DNA of 64,000 bases, taken from Natronorubrum sediminis. Its GTDB lineage: Archaea; Halobacteriota; Halobacteria; Halobacteriales; Natrialbaceae. The stretch covers positions 912,748-976,747 of the forward strand of contig NZ_FNWL01000002.1 in the NCBI RefSeq assembly GCF_900108095.1. The letters run 5' to 3'. The position numbers and the translations under genes are program-made. A model generated the notes under the pieces. The model was not told where the DNA came from. It searched no databases and saw nothing but the letters and a program-made list of their open reading frames with translations. Numbering within the stretch: position 1 is the stretch's first letter; each line of letters begins with the position of its first letter. This document shows positions 42,916 through 52,037 of the stretch, one piece after another.

Positions 42916-45900
42916 CTATTCAACGGGCGCCGTCGTTTTTGCCGGAAGGCCGATTTCGTCGAACAGAATGGTGAACAGTTTCCGCTGAATCGTCCGAATG
43001 TGGCGGTAGAACGCAGCCGGCGAAATCTCGAGCGTCGTGGCGATTTCCTCGCCCGAACGCTCTCGCGGCGACTCGAAGTAGCCGCCGTAATACGCTAGTT
43101 GGACGACCTCGAGTTGGCGGTCCGTCAGTCGCTCGAGGAGTTGAGCGCGAAGGGTGCGTGCAGTCGTCCGGTCGACGGTTCGCTTGGCGACGAGTGAAAC
43201 GTCCGAGAACGCGTTCGAGACGATGTCGATGCTCTCGCTGGCGTCGACGGTTCGGGGGACGTCGACGACGACGTGTGTGTCAGTCGGCGTCGCCTCGACG
43301 CTTCGTAAGACGACGCCGTGGTCTGCAAGCTGGAGGGCCAAAAACGGTGGTGCGAGGTTGATGAGGACAGTCTCGCCCGACGCGGGGTCGTCGACATCCT
43401 CACCGTCACCGAGGTGCTGGATATCTTCGACGGCGACGAGATCCGCGGCCGCGTCGACGACGTCGGTGGCGGGCGCTCCCTCGACGGTGGCGAACACGGC
43501 TGCGCCGTCTTCGTGAAGCTGAATGCCGCCGTCGAAGGAGAGCGTACACTCCGCACGCGTCGCGAGTCTGGTAAAGATGAAGCTGTCGTCGATCACCTCG
43601 AACTCGAGGCGAGTCCGAGAGTCGGTCAGCAGGGCCTGTTTGCGTTCGACGGCGGCGATTGCGGACGCGATCGTTTCGCCCAGTTCGATCAGCACGGAGC
43701 GGATGACGCCCTCGAACGCGTCCGGTTCGTCTGCGTAGACGGTCAACACGCCGTAGGTGAACTCGTCGTAGGCCAGCGGGACGCCCGCGACGGATTGGTA
43801 CTCTCGAGAGAGCGCTTCGGAGCGCCACGGTTCATCGCGTAGACGCTCCGCAACGTTCGAAACGACCGTGACGTCGTTCGTCGCGGCGGTTCGAGCAGCA
43901 GGCTCACTCGTCTCCGAAAGGGTGTGTGGGATACTGTCCAGGTAGTCACGCCCGCGGCCCGTCCCGCCGTGCGTGTTCGTCTCGAGGCGCTCTCCCGTGA
44001 CGTCCGTCGTCCCAATCCAGGCGAAGGAGAACCGATCGGCGGACGTGAGTCGCTCGCAGACGGCGGCTTCGATTTCCTCGCGCGTCTCCGCTCGGACGAG
44101 CGCCGTGTCAATCTCGCGGATGATCTCGTTGACCTGATTGAGTCGGGAGAGTTTCCGGTTTTGCTGTTTGAGTTCGCGGTCACGCTCTCGGAGCGTCTGT
44201 TCTCGGCGCACTCGATCGAGTGCGGCCTCGGCCGTCGTCGCGAGCAGATCGGTCAGTTCTCGAGTCACGTCGTCGAACGCGTCGGCGTCGGGTGAGCCGA
44301 CGACGAAAACGCCGTGGTCACCGAGCGGGACGAGACCGACGCTTGTGAGATCAGTCGCCGGGTTCGAGACGGCCGATGCGTCGTGGACGTCGGGGAAAAA
44401 CGTCGCGTCGCCGTCGACGAACACCTGTCCCGCGAGGCTGCCGTCCGCCGCTCGCCGCTCCGGCAGAGGACCGTGATTTCGCTTCATCGCTGGCGATGCG
44501 GCCGCCGGACTGAGCACGTTTTCGTCGGTATCGAACAGGTACGCCCCGGTGTTCTCGAGGTCGAGTACGTCCGTCGCGTCGTCGACGACGATTTCGGCAA
44601 TCTCGCGTTCGCTCTCGGCGTACAACAGTTGTCGCGTCGTTCGGTGAAGCGCCGTCAGGGCCTCCTCGCGGCGCTTTCGCTTCGTCACGTCACGACAGCT
44701 ATAGAGGGTCGTTCCGCCCTGAATCGAGACGGTACGAACGTTGACTAACAGCGTGTGCTCCCGGCCCGCGCGGTCGGTCGCCGTACACTCGATGTTGGTC
44801 AACACGCCCTCCGACTCGAGTTCCTCGCGGTCGAAGAGCTCCGGCCCGAGGAGGTCGTCGATCGAGCCCATTTCGTGGATTTCGTCGTCCGAGTAGCCGA
44901 AGATGAAGTGGACGTTCGGACAGACGTAGGTGAACTCGCCGGAGTCGTCCGTGATCAAGACGGTGTCGGTCATGTTGTTGAGCGTCACCCGGTGGAGTTC
45001 CTCCGATTCGCGGACCTCCTGCTCGAGTCGCGCCCGATCAGTGACGTCGGTCACCTGTGCGAGGACGGAGACGACGGTCCCCGATTCGTCTCGAACCGGT
45101 CTGACCGTCACCTCGAGCGTCCGTGGAACGGTGCGCTCCGCGGCGCTTTCGGTGTCGGCCTCGAGTGGAGGCCCCTGCGCCAGCGTGAGTTCGCGGTGTG
45201 CGACCGTGCCGGCCGCCGCCGTGTCGATCGCCGTTCGGATCGACTCGCCTCCCGAGTCGGCGGCGTCCCACCACGGAAGCGCCGCGAACTGCCCTCCGCA
45301 GGTGGCATCGTCGCCCCCGTGAACGGTCTCGAGCGCGCGGTCGTTCGCTTGGCAGATGTTACCATCGCGATCGACGACCCACGCGTACGTCTCCGGATCG
45401 TTGAACACGGCTCGAAACTGTCGAGCCTGCACGCGAGCGTGTCTGCAGTCGTCTCCCTGTTCGAGCGCTCGCTCGAGCGTCTCGGTAAGGGGCTTACTCG
45501 AGTCCGCAGCCGGGACGTACTCCGTGACGCCTGCAGTGATCGCTTCGCTCGCGAGTACCTCGTCGCCGTCGCGGGGCGCGAGTACGAACGGGAGTGCGAC
45601 GTCACGCTCGCGAACGCGTTCGACGAGTTCGGTTCCGGTCCCGTCGGTGAGCGACTGCGCGCTCACCACGCAGTCGATCGAATCCGTCTCGAGGGTCTCG
45701 AGCGCCGTCTCTACGCTCGAGGCCGTCGTGAGGGCTCCCGCGAGTTGCGCTGCGCTCGGTTCCGAGGAGTCGGCGTCGGTCGCGCCCTCGCCCCCGACTG
45801 AGAGTCGATCCGAGAGGGTGGGCGAGCGCCCCTCGGCCCGGTCGTCTGCCGACTCGACGACGAGGAGATGGGCGTCGTCGAGTGTCCGTGCAGTTGCCAT
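42916..45900 (-). CDS. Bat-like PAS/GAF sensor protein with HTH-10 DNA-binding domain
   Basis: 994 residues. Domains in order: a receiver-like region (about 1-145, CVVSAQSLTDGTGTELVERV), a PAS module from AVFNDPETYAWVVDRDGN (about 160-295), a second PAS from TLNNMTDTVLITDDSGEFTY (about 315-425), a GAF module starting near 440, a second GAF-like module at about 600-750, the bacterio-opsin-activator GAF/HTH linker, and a C-terminal HTH-10 (LTDRQLEVVQLAYYGGYFESPRER) at about 915-994. Family members sense oxygen or light and activate genes such as bop. ATG at 45900 avoids an upstream non-homologous stretch. A kinase domain is absent, so it acts directly as a transcription factor. Confidence 0.92.
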   Translation of the reverse strand: MATARTLDDAHLLVVESADDRAEGRSPTLSDRLSVGGEGATDADSSEPSAAQLAGALTTASSVETALETLETDSIDCVVSAQSLTDGTGTELVERVRERDVALPFVLAPRDGDEVLASEAITAGVTEYVPAADSSKPLTETLERALEQGDDCRHARVQARQFRAVFNDPETYAWVVDRDGNICQANDRALETVHGGDDATCGGQFAALPWWDAADSGGESIRTAIDTAAAGTVAHRELTLAQGPPLEADTESAAERTVPRTLEVTVRPVRDESGTVVSVLAQVTDVTDRARLEQEVRESEELHRVTLNNMTDTVLITDDSGEFTYVCPNVHFIFGYSDDEIHEMGSIDDLLGPELFDREELESEGVLTNIECTATDRAGREHTLLVNVRTVSIQGGTTLYSCRDVTKRKRREEALTALHRTTRQLLYAESEREIAEIVVDDATDVLDLENTGAYLFDTDENVLSPAAASPAMKRNHGPLPERRAADGSLAGQVFVDGDATFFPDVHDASAVSNPATDLTSVGLVPLGDHGVFVVGSPDADAFDDVTRELTDLLATTAEAALDRVRREQTLRERDRELKQQNRKLSRLNQVNEIIREIDTALVRAETREEIEAAVCERLTSADRFSFAWIGTTDVTGERLETNTHGGTGRGRDYLDSIPHTLSETSEPAARTAATNDVTVVSNVAERLRDEPWRSEALSREYQSVAGVPLAYDEFTYGVLTVYADEPDAFEGVIRSVLIELGETIASAIAAVERKQALLTDSRTRLEFEVIDDSFIFTRLATRAECTLSFDGGIQLHEDGAAVFATVEGAPATDVVDAAADLVAVEDIQHLGDGEDVDDPASGETVLINLAPPFLALQLADHGVVLRSVEATPTDTHVVVDVPRTVDASESIDIVSNAFSDVSLVAKRTVDRTTARTLRAQLLERLTDRQLEVVQLAYYGGYFESPRERSGEEIATTLEISPAAFYRHIRTIQRKLFTILFDEIGLPAKTTAPVE

Positions 45901-46032
45901 TCGATACCCGTAGGGCCCCGTGATGATAGAAGCCATCGGATTGTTTCAGCGTGAGAAGTGTGTAACGTCGTTCGAGGAGTCGGGGGGCGGGTCACTCGAG
46001 CCAGCAGAAAACCGCGGTGCAACGCGTCCGAT

Positions 46033-46890
46033 TTAGGGATTCGACTCCGTCCAGACGGCCTGCATCGGGATCCAGCCCTCGTCGGGATCGACGTGGCCGG
46101 AGAGGACGGCGTTCAAAACGGCACCCAACAGGAGACAGAAGCCACCGAGGTACACCCAGGTGAGGACGAGCAAGATTGCGCCGGCGATTCCAAAGAGCGC
46201 GATGCTCTCGGAGGTGGCGACGTATATCCTGAAGCTGACGGCCAACGCGGTCCACGAGAGGGCGGCGAACGCAACCCCCGGCAGCACCTCGACGACGGCG
46301 ACGTCCGGTTGTGGAAAGAGGTAGTACATCGGCGTGAAGACGGCCACGAGGAGAATCGCGAGGAGGACGGCGCTGGCTGCCGTCGCTACGACCCCGCCGA
46401 GTAGAACCGAGAGACTGATTCCGACGACGCTGACCAACGCGACGGCCAGCGCGACCGTCGCCGTCACGAGCGCCGCGTTGAGCACCGTGACGAGCGTTAC
46501 CGTCGTCGCCGTGTTCACGTACGATTCGTCCTTCCGAGAGCCGTAGACGTCCGTAAACGCGCTGTTGACTGCCTGAAACAAGCGAGCAGCGCTCCACAGC
46601 AAAATGAGGAGTGCGAGAATCGCAGCCCGTATCCTGTCGCCGCTGTTGCCGGCCGCCTCCTCGAGTCCGCCGTCGGTCACGATACCGTCGAGGCCGGCCG
46701 CTGACTCGAACGTCGAGACCAGCGGCTCGAGCGAATCCGTGAGCGTGGCACCGACGAGCGCGAGGATGACCAGCGGAACGAGGGTGTTGAACGCGTGGTA
46801 AGCCAGCCCGGCGGACTTGACGCTGATCTGGCGTTCGCGGGAGACGGCAGCGACGTCGCCGGCGAGCGAGAGGAGACTCGAGTCGGCCAT
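46033..46890 (-). CDS. YihY/BrkB-family membrane protein
   Basis: 285 residues with six hydrophobic segments. The N-terminal motif VKSAGLAYHAFNTLVPLVILALVG (near residue 22-45) and LLWSAARLFQAVNSAFTDVYGSRKDES near 95 are characteristic of YihY, formerly annotated ribonuclease BN, now considered an uncharacterised membrane protein. The last helix WVYLGGFCLLLGAVLNAVL is followed by a short cytosolic tail. The ATG at 46890 gives the family length. No partner gene is evident. Confidence 0.9.
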   Translation of the reverse strand: MADSSLLSLAGDVAAVSRERQISVKSAGLAYHAFNTLVPLVILALVGATLTDSLEPLVSTFESAAGLDGIVTDGGLEEAAGNSGDRIRAAILALLILLWSAARLFQAVNSAFTDVYGSRKDESYVNTATTVTLVTVLNAALVTATVALAVALVSVVGISLSVLLGGVVATAASAVLLAILLVAVFTPMYYLFPQPDVAVVEVLPGVAFAALSWTALAVSFRIYVATSESIALFGIAGAILLVLTWVYLGGFCLLLGAVLNAVLSGHVDPDEGWIPMQAVWTESNP

Positions 46891-46985
46891 GTCTCGATAT
46901 CGGCGGCGTCGCGGATAGTGGTTTGGCCGGCATCGGGGCCTGGTGTATATGACTGCGGAGAGAACACACGAATTGGGGGAAGGGG

Positions 46986-47041
46986 TGCTTGATGGAGCCG
47001 ATACGTAATCGGGCGCTTGACGGAGCCGATACGTAATCGAT
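46986..47041. repeat. 28-bp direct tandem repeat (two copies)
   Basis: Two units with 24 or more identical positions lie head to tail: a GYGCTTGAYGGAGCC part followed by GATACGTAATCG. The pair sits between the YihY and YwbE genes, where no gene is present. It could be a slippage duplication or a tandem binding site. Confidence 0.8.
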
Positions 47042-47060
47042 GCGAGAACGGTACCGCGTA

Positions 47061-47267
47061 CTATTCGTCGTGGACGACCGACTGGACGTGCCCGACGACG
47101 CCGTTTTTCAGTTCGACCTGTAATCCCTTCGGGTCGTCTTCGTAGACGGTCGCCACTTCCCCGATGAGGGACTCTCGATCTTCGGATTCGACGTCCTGAT
47201 CGCCCTGCACGATTTCGACGGTGATCCCCTGCCGGAGGTCGGACGCAGCTGATCGTTCGTTAGACAT
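47061..47267 (-). CDS. YwbE-family protein (DUF2196)
   Basis: 68 residues. The sequence DLRQGITVEIVQGDQDVESEDRE, then LIGEVATVYEDDPKGLQVELKNGVVGHVQSVV matches the small YwbE family (DUF2196), an SH3-like beta fold of unknown function found in bacteria and archaea. ATG at 47267 is chosen; the longer upstream open frame is msrB in another reading phase. It follows msrB by about 95 bases on the same strand. Confidence 0.88.
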   Translation of the reverse strand: MSNERSAASDLRQGITVEIVQGDQDVESEDRESLIGEVATVYEDDPKGLQVELKNGVVGHVQSVVHDE

Positions 47268-47361
47268 GGACGAACGTGTGCCAGTGAATAGAAGAACGAT
47301 GGTGCCTGTACATTCGTCCTCGTCGTCCGAGCATTCACAGCGGCGGATTCGGACGGCCGTC

Positions 47362-47781
47362 TTACTCGTCGAAGTCGAGGGCGGCGGAGTTGATACAGTA
47401 GCGCTTGCCGGTCGGTTCGGGGCCGTCCTCGAAGACGTGGCCGAGGTGGCCGCCGCATTCGGCACACAGCACTTCGGTGCGGCGCATCCCGTGGCTGGTG
47501 TCGAGTCGAGTTTCGACGCGGTCGGTGTCCGTATCGTAGAAACTCGGCCAGCCACAGCCGGAGTCGAACTTCGTCTCGGAGTCGAACAGTTCGGCCCCAC
47601 AGCCGGCACAGACGTAGCTTCCGTCGTCTTTGTGGTCGACGTACTCGCCGCTGAACGCGGGCTCGGTTCCGGCTTCTCGCAGGATTCGATACTCCTCGTC
47701 GTCGAGTTCCTCGCGCCACTCCTCGTCGCTCGTGGGGAGGTCGGTGCCCTCTCGAGGGGTTTCGTCTGTCTCGTGTTCCAT
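47362..47781 (-). CDS. msrB: Peptide-methionine (R)-S-oxide reductase
   Basis: 139 residues. The MsrB domain is complete: [36 protein letters not shown] with zinc Cxx[49 protein letters not shown] with the second CxxC, and the catalytic Cys in [13 protein letters not shown]. It reduces the R-epimer of methionine sulfoxide in proteins, protecting against oxidative damage. The thioredoxin partner is not in the window. The acidic N-terminus (about 1-20) is a halophilic addition. Confidence 0.94.
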   Translation of the reverse strand: MEHETDETPREGTDLPTSDEEWREELDDEEYRILREAGTEPAFSGEYVDHKDDGSYVCAGCGAELFDSETKFDSGCGWPSFYDTDTDRVETRLDTSHGMRRTEVLCAECGGHLGHVFEDGPEPTGKRYCINSAALDFDE

Positions 47782-47882
47782 AGGAGGGGACTACGGACGA
47801 GTCACCCAAGAGTCTGTTGTGCGTTCGCCGGGTGCGAGTCGTCGGTCCCCACTCGACGGTCCTCACTCGAGTTCGGTTCGTG

Positions 47883-48044
47883 CTACCGACTCGTGATGAC
47901 GTCCGTGCTCTCACAGTCGGGACACTGAGTCATTCGGCCCAGTTTCGGTACGTCGATTCGTCGCCAAGCCTCGTCGCCACCAGGTGCTTCGAACCCGCAT
48001 CGTCGACAGCGAGACTGCCCGGCAGTAATTGATCCACTCGTCAT
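47883..48044 (-). CDS. Small zinc-ribbon protein
   Basis: 53 residues. Two CxxC knuckles appear in SRCRRCGFEAPGG and TQCPDCESTDVI, spaced like rubredoxin-type ribbons. The intervening segment DEAWRRIDVPKLGRM is amphipathic. Such tiny ribbon proteins are common in haloarchaea and mostly unassigned. ATG at 48044 is preferred; an in-frame GTG-like extension upstream adds nine residues. Separated from msrB by about 100 bases. Confidence 0.7.
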   Translation of the reverse strand: MTSGSITAGQSRCRRCGFEAPGGDEAWRRIDVPKLGRMTQCPDCESTDVITSR

Positions 48045-48228
48045 ACGCTCGAGTATGGGATACACTCGCATAGGCGTTGTTCCGAACGGTCGTGACTGTT
48101 CGCTCGAGAACGAGTTGCCAGCCGTTGAGCGACGAGTAGGGAATTAGATCTGTCTCGGGTTCAGAACCTCCGAGAGACCCGGTCGATAACGCACACATTC
48201 ACGGTCCCCGGTCGCCAACGCCATAGCA

Positions 48229-49509
48229 ATGACAGTTGCGCGAACCGTCGAACTCGAGGGGCACATCATCGACTCGGGGACGATGGGCATGTGTTTCGGG
48301 GTCGTGATGGATATGGGCGGTGAGTTCGAGGTCGAAGACTTCGAAGTTGGCCGTCACAAACACGCCGAGACGTACTGCCGGATGCGAGTCATGGCCGAGT
48401 CCGAAGAGGACTTGCGAGCGATTCTCCACGAACTCAATCAACAAGGAGCGACCGTCGCCGATCCGCGGGATGCGACGCTCGAGAACGCTCCCGAAGACGG
48501 CGTCGTCCCGGTCGATTTCTACTCGACGACGAACCACCCGACGTACGTGCGCGTCGACGGCGAGTGGGTCGAAATCGAGGATCCGGAGATGGACTGCGCG
48601 CTCGTTGTAGAAAGAGCGGATCCAGCGGATCCGCAGGGAGTCGGTAACACCGACGATAGGAGAAACGGTGACGGCAAAACCCGCGTGCTCACGAAAGTGC
48701 TCAACGCCGTGGAGGAAGGCGACCTCGTCGTCACCGGCGAGACGGGCATTCGCGTCGAACCGCCCGAGCGACCCCGGAACGGCGGCGGTTCCTTTGGCTT
48801 CATGCAGGGCGGCGTCTCGAGCGAACGACCCTCTGCGTCGCTGATCGAGGAAATCGCGGACGAGATGCGCGAGGTGCGCGAGAACGACGGGAACGTCCTC
48901 GTCGTCTGTGGGCCGGCGATCGTCCACTCCGGCGGCCGAGACGCCCTTGCGGACCTCGTCCGTGCGGGCTTCATCGACAACCTGAGTGCCGGCAACGGCT
49001 TTGCCGTACACGACTTAGAGCGGGACCTCTATGGCACCTCGCTGGGCGTCGACACGGAGAGCCTCGAGCACCCTCGGAAAGGACACAAACACCACATCTA
49101 CACGATCAGCGAGATCGCTCGCCTCGGCAGCATCGAGGCCGCCGTCGACGAGGGAATCGTCGACGAGGGCGTGATGTACGAGTGTATCGACAACGACGTC
49201 CCGTTCGTCCTCGCCGGCTCGATCCGTGACGACGGTCCGCTTCCGGATACGATCACCGACGCAATCGAGGCCCAGGACGCGATTCGCGAGCAGGCTCACG
49301 ACGCCGATATCGTGCTCATGCTCTCGACGCTGTTACACTCCGTCGCCGTCGGTAACTGTCTTCCCTCGACCACGAAGACCGTCTGCGTGGACATCAACCC
49401 GGCCACCGTTACACAGTTACTCGACCGCGGCAGCGCACAGGCTATCGGCATGGTCACCGACATCGGGACGTTCATCCCGATGCTTCGCGACGAGTTGCTC
49501 GAGGAGTAA
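48229..49509 (+). CDS. Archaeal-type ornithine cyclodeaminase / TIGR00300-family protein
   Basis: 426 residues. The N-terminal half holds the LOR/SDH-like bifunctional domain: GHIIDSGTMGMCFGVVMDMGGEFEVEDFEVGRHK, then RDATLENAPEDGVVPVDFYSTTNHPTYVRV, GDLVVTGETGIRVEPPERPR. The C-terminal half resembles a Rossmann unit: VLVVCGPAIVHSGGRDALADLVRAGFIDNLSAGNGFAVHDLERDLYGTSLG and KTVCVDINPATVTQLLDRG. An archaeal relative was shown to convert ornithine to proline. The GN/GH glycine-rich loops near residue 255 likely bind NAD. The assignment to the TIGR00300 family is confident; the substrate is taken from that relative. Confidence 0.88.
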   Translation: MTVARTVELEGHIIDSGTMGMCFGVVMDMGGEFEVEDFEVGRHKHAETYCRMRVMAESEEDLRAILHELNQQGATVADPRDATLENAPEDGVVPVDFYSTTNHPTYVRVDGEWVEIEDPEMDCALVVERADPADPQGVGNTDDRRNGDGKTRVLTKVLNAVEEGDLVVTGETGIRVEPPERPRNGGGSFGFMQGGVSSERPSASLIEEIADEMREVRENDGNVLVVCGPAIVHSGGRDALADLVRAGFIDNLSAGNGFAVHDLERDLYGTSLGVDTESLEHPRKGHKHHIYTISEIARLGSIEAAVDEGIVDEGVMYECIDNDVPFVLAGSIRDDGPLPDTITDAIEAQDAIREQAHDADIVLMLSTLLHSVAVGNCLPSTTKTVCVDINPATVTQLLDRGSAQAIGMVTDIGTFIPMLRDELLEE

Positions 49510-49572
49510 TTATATTCGAGTGAACTGTCACGTTGTCAGAATACATTTAGTGGTCCAGTCGTAATTCGTTCT

Positions 49573-50577
49573 ATGCATCGAAGACGGGTGCTTGTCAGTG
49601 GGGTATCGGTTGCGACGCTGTCGCTTGCAGGTTGTTTGAGTGATAGTAGCGGCGACGATTCGGGTGGAAGTGCTGATGACGACGATTCGGCAGCGAGCAC
49701 GGACGAAGAACCAGCCGATCTAATCGAATCCGCCGACGAAACGCTCGACGAGGCGGCCGCAGAATTCGAAGCAGTACTCGACGACGCCGACGATCCACTC
49801 GATGACAGTTCGTGGACCATCGAAACCGCCGGAATCGAAGCACGAATCGACGACGCCGAAGACGACCTCTCCACAGCCCGCGAAGCGGCGGACGGAGACG
49901 AAACCGACGTAATCGACGCCCTCGAGGGCGTCGCCGACTTTCTACGCGAATTCGTCGACCTGTTCGTCGATCTCGGCGAGGCGATGAACGAACTCGACGC
50001 GTGGGAGCAGTACCTCGACCAGGAGCGGTGGGACGATGCGGAGACCGCTGCTGGACGAGCGGCTGCGCACAACGACGATGCGAGAGACCACGCGACGGTT
50101 GCACGATCCACCTTCGAGGAGATCGACACGTCTGTACTCGAGGAAGTCGACGAAGTCGACGCGGCGGAAATGGAGGCCGAACTCGAAGAGATCGAGGACG
50201 TCCTCGAGCTACTCGACGTGTACTTTAGCGCAAGCGAACTGATGGCCGAAGCGATGCAGCCGTTCGAAAACGGCGTCGAATCGCTCGAGGTCGAGGAGTT
50301 CCAGTCTGCGTCGTCGTCCTTCGAGTCAGCGGCTGAAACGTTCGACGATGCCTACTCGGTCGTGACGGATGCCGAGGACGACGCACCGGCGGAGTTCAGA
50401 AGTGATCTGATCGATCTCGCGTGCGAAGTAAACGCACTCGCTGAGAGTGCGGAATACTACGCTCTCGGCTCCGAGGAGTACGCAGACGGAGACTGGGTTG
50501 CGGGCGACTCGTACTTCGAGGACGGTGAGCGGGCCCTCGAGCAGTGTGAGAACAACGAGGTTGTGCCGTCGTTGTAG
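49573..50577 (+). CDS. Secreted acidic lipoprotein, function unknown
   Basis: 334 residues. The N-terminus has a Tat-like RRRVLVSGVSVATLSLAGC with the lipobox LAGC, so the protein is probably exported and lipid-anchored at Cys22. A Ser/Gly/Asp-rich linker follows. The remainder is almost entirely helical with repeated heptad-like patterns rich in Asp, Glu, Ala and Leu (for example EEVDEVDAAEMEAELEEIEDVLELLDVYF and LEVEEFQSASSSFESAAETFDDAYSV), suggesting a coiled-coil or helical-repeat surface protein. No enzymatic motif is visible. It precedes crtB by about 170 bases. Confidence 0.75.
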   Translation: MHRRRVLVSGVSVATLSLAGCLSDSSGDDSGGSADDDDSAASTDEEPADLIESADETLDEAAAEFEAVLDDADDPLDDSSWTIETAGIEARIDDAEDDLSTAREAADGDETDVIDALEGVADFLREFVDLFVDLGEAMNELDAWEQYLDQERWDDAETAAGRAAAHNDDARDHATVARSTFEEIDTSVLEEVDEVDAAEMEAELEEIEDVLELLDVYFSASELMAEAMQPFENGVESLEVEEFQSASSSFESAAETFDDAYSVVTDAEDDAPAEFRSDLIDLACEVNALAESAEYYALGSEEYADGDWVAGDSYFEDGERALEQCENNEVVPSL

Positions 50578-50745
50578 GTGAGATGCCTCGGATTGTCGCC
50601 GTCCCGACGCTACGTCGGCGTACGTGATGGCGGCAATCGGCTCTCGATCGGATAACGGCTACCGCTTTGCAAGCGGGGAAGCTATTGGGTGTGCAATTGT
50701 TGTTCGAGTTACATCCAACGGGTTGCTGTTGGGGGCGAAGAGAGC

Positions 50746-51696
50746 ATGCAACGAGAACACGTTGACGCGAGCAAGGCGATTCAACGACGAACCGGGAAAA
50801 CGTTCTATCTCGCGACGACGTTCCTCCCGAAACGAGTTCGTCACGCGACGCACGTTCTCTACGCGTTTTTCCGAATCGCGGACGAGGTGGTCGACGACGC
50901 AAACGGCGTTCCCCCGGCCGAGCAGCATGCCGAACTCGAGGCCTTACGCGCACAGGCGCTCGGCGAGTCGCCCCCCGACGGTCCCGTACTCGAAGCCGTC
51001 GACGAACTTCGACGGGAGCACGACATTCCCGACGAGGAGATACGGACGTTCGTCGACGCGATGCAGTCGGACATCTCCACCAGCCGCTACGAGACGTACG
51101 ACGAACTGGAGTCGTACATGCGCGGGTCGGCTGCTGCGGTCGGGGTGATGATGACCGCGATCATGGAGCCCGACGACTGGGAGACGGCGATTCCACACGC
51201 TATTGCTCTCGGGGAGGCGTTCCAGTTGACGAACTTCTTGCGAGACGTTCGCGAGGACGTCCTGGAGCGAGGACGGATCTACCTCCCGCAAGAAACGTTA
51301 GGGCGCTACGGCGTCTCGAGCGATCAGATCGAACGCCTCGAGTATTCTGCGGCGTTCGCGGCGGCGATGGCGACGGAACTCGACCGAACCGAGCGACTGT
51401 ATCGGGATGGCGTCGCCGGCATCCGCTACTTACCGGACGACTGTCAGTTTCCCGTTCTGCTCGCAGCTGTTCTCTATGCCGAACACCACGCGCTCATTCG
51501 GGCGCAAGGGTACGACGTGCTCAGCCGTGAACCGTCGCTTTCGACCGCACGGAAGCTGTGGTGTGTGATACGAACGCGCTGGCACTGGCAGTGGAACCCC
51601 GACCCCGAAGCCGTGTTCGACCAGGTATCGGCTATCTCCACACCAGAGAGGGGACGGCCGGAGCCAGAACGCGCCAGTCGGATGCCGACGCAGTAG
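50746..51696 (+). CDS. crtB: Phytoene synthase
   Basis: 316 residues, trans-isoprenyl diphosphate synthase fold. The first Asp-rich motif is in YAFFRIADEVVDDA near residue 40 and the second in LTNFLRDVREDVLERGRIYLP near residue 170, both intact. ATG at 50746 begins with the family's KTFYLATTFLP-type start shortly after. The enzyme condenses two geranylgeranyl diphosphates into phytoene, the first carotenoid step. With cruF, lyeJ and crtD nearby it supplies the bacterioruberin pathway. Squalene synthase is a possible alternative by fold, but the neighbours favour phytoene. Confidence 0.92.
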   Translation: MQREHVDASKAIQRRTGKTFYLATTFLPKRVRHATHVLYAFFRIADEVVDDANGVPPAEQHAELEALRAQALGESPPDGPVLEAVDELRREHDIPDEEIRTFVDAMQSDISTSRYETYDELESYMRGSAAAVGVMMTAIMEPDDWETAIPHAIALGEAFQLTNFLRDVREDVLERGRIYLPQETLGRYGVSSDQIERLEYSAAFAAAMATELDRTERLYRDGVAGIRYLPDDCQFPVLLAAVLYAEHHALIRAQGYDVLSREPSLSTARKLWCVIRTRWHWQWNPDPEAVFDQVSAISTPERGRPEPERASRMPTQ

Positions 51697-51713
51697 TCCT
51701 CACCGCGGACAAG

Positions 51714-51747
51714 AGACAGAAACAGCGACAGCGACAGAAACAGTGAC
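51714..51747 (+). repeat. CAG/GACAG-type short repeat after crtB
   Basis: The strand reads GAGACAGAAACAG then CGACAGCGACAGAAACAGTG, a run of imperfect CAG-containing hexamers between crtB and the small membrane gene. No pairing arms are visible, so it is probably a simple-sequence expansion rather than a terminator. Confidence 0.6.
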
Positions 51748-51867
51748 AAACGACTCGAGAACGGTCGGTACGCCGTCACGAGACCGAATCGATTCATCGA
51801 GCGCTCTTCAATGGCCTCGATATCGTGGCTGACGAACTGTCGTCTCTGCACGTCGAATACGACGTGT

Positions 51868-52020
51868 ATGTCGACAAGCGACCCGCACAAGCCACTCGAG
51901 ATCGATCGTCGCAACGCACGGACGACTGCTCTCGGACTCGGAATCTGGCTGGCACTGACTGTGGCTGTCGTGGTCCTCTTGCTTCTGTTCGGCACCGTAC
52001 TGACCGGTATCTTCGTCTGA
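51868..52020 (+). CDS. 50-residue single-pass membrane protein
   Basis: The peptide begins MSTSDPHKPLEIDRRNART followed by one strongly hydrophobic segment GLGIWLALTVAVVVLLLLFG and ends TVLTGIFV. ATG at 51868 is preferred over an upstream in-frame start because the preceding codons are not membrane-like. The gene lies in the carotenoid cluster, convergent with cruF. A small accessory role is conceivable but unproven. Confidence 0.55.
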   Translation: MSTSDPHKPLEIDRRNARTTALGLGIWLALTVAVVVLLLLFGTVLTGIFV

Positions 52021-52037
52021 TCGAAACGAAACGAGCG

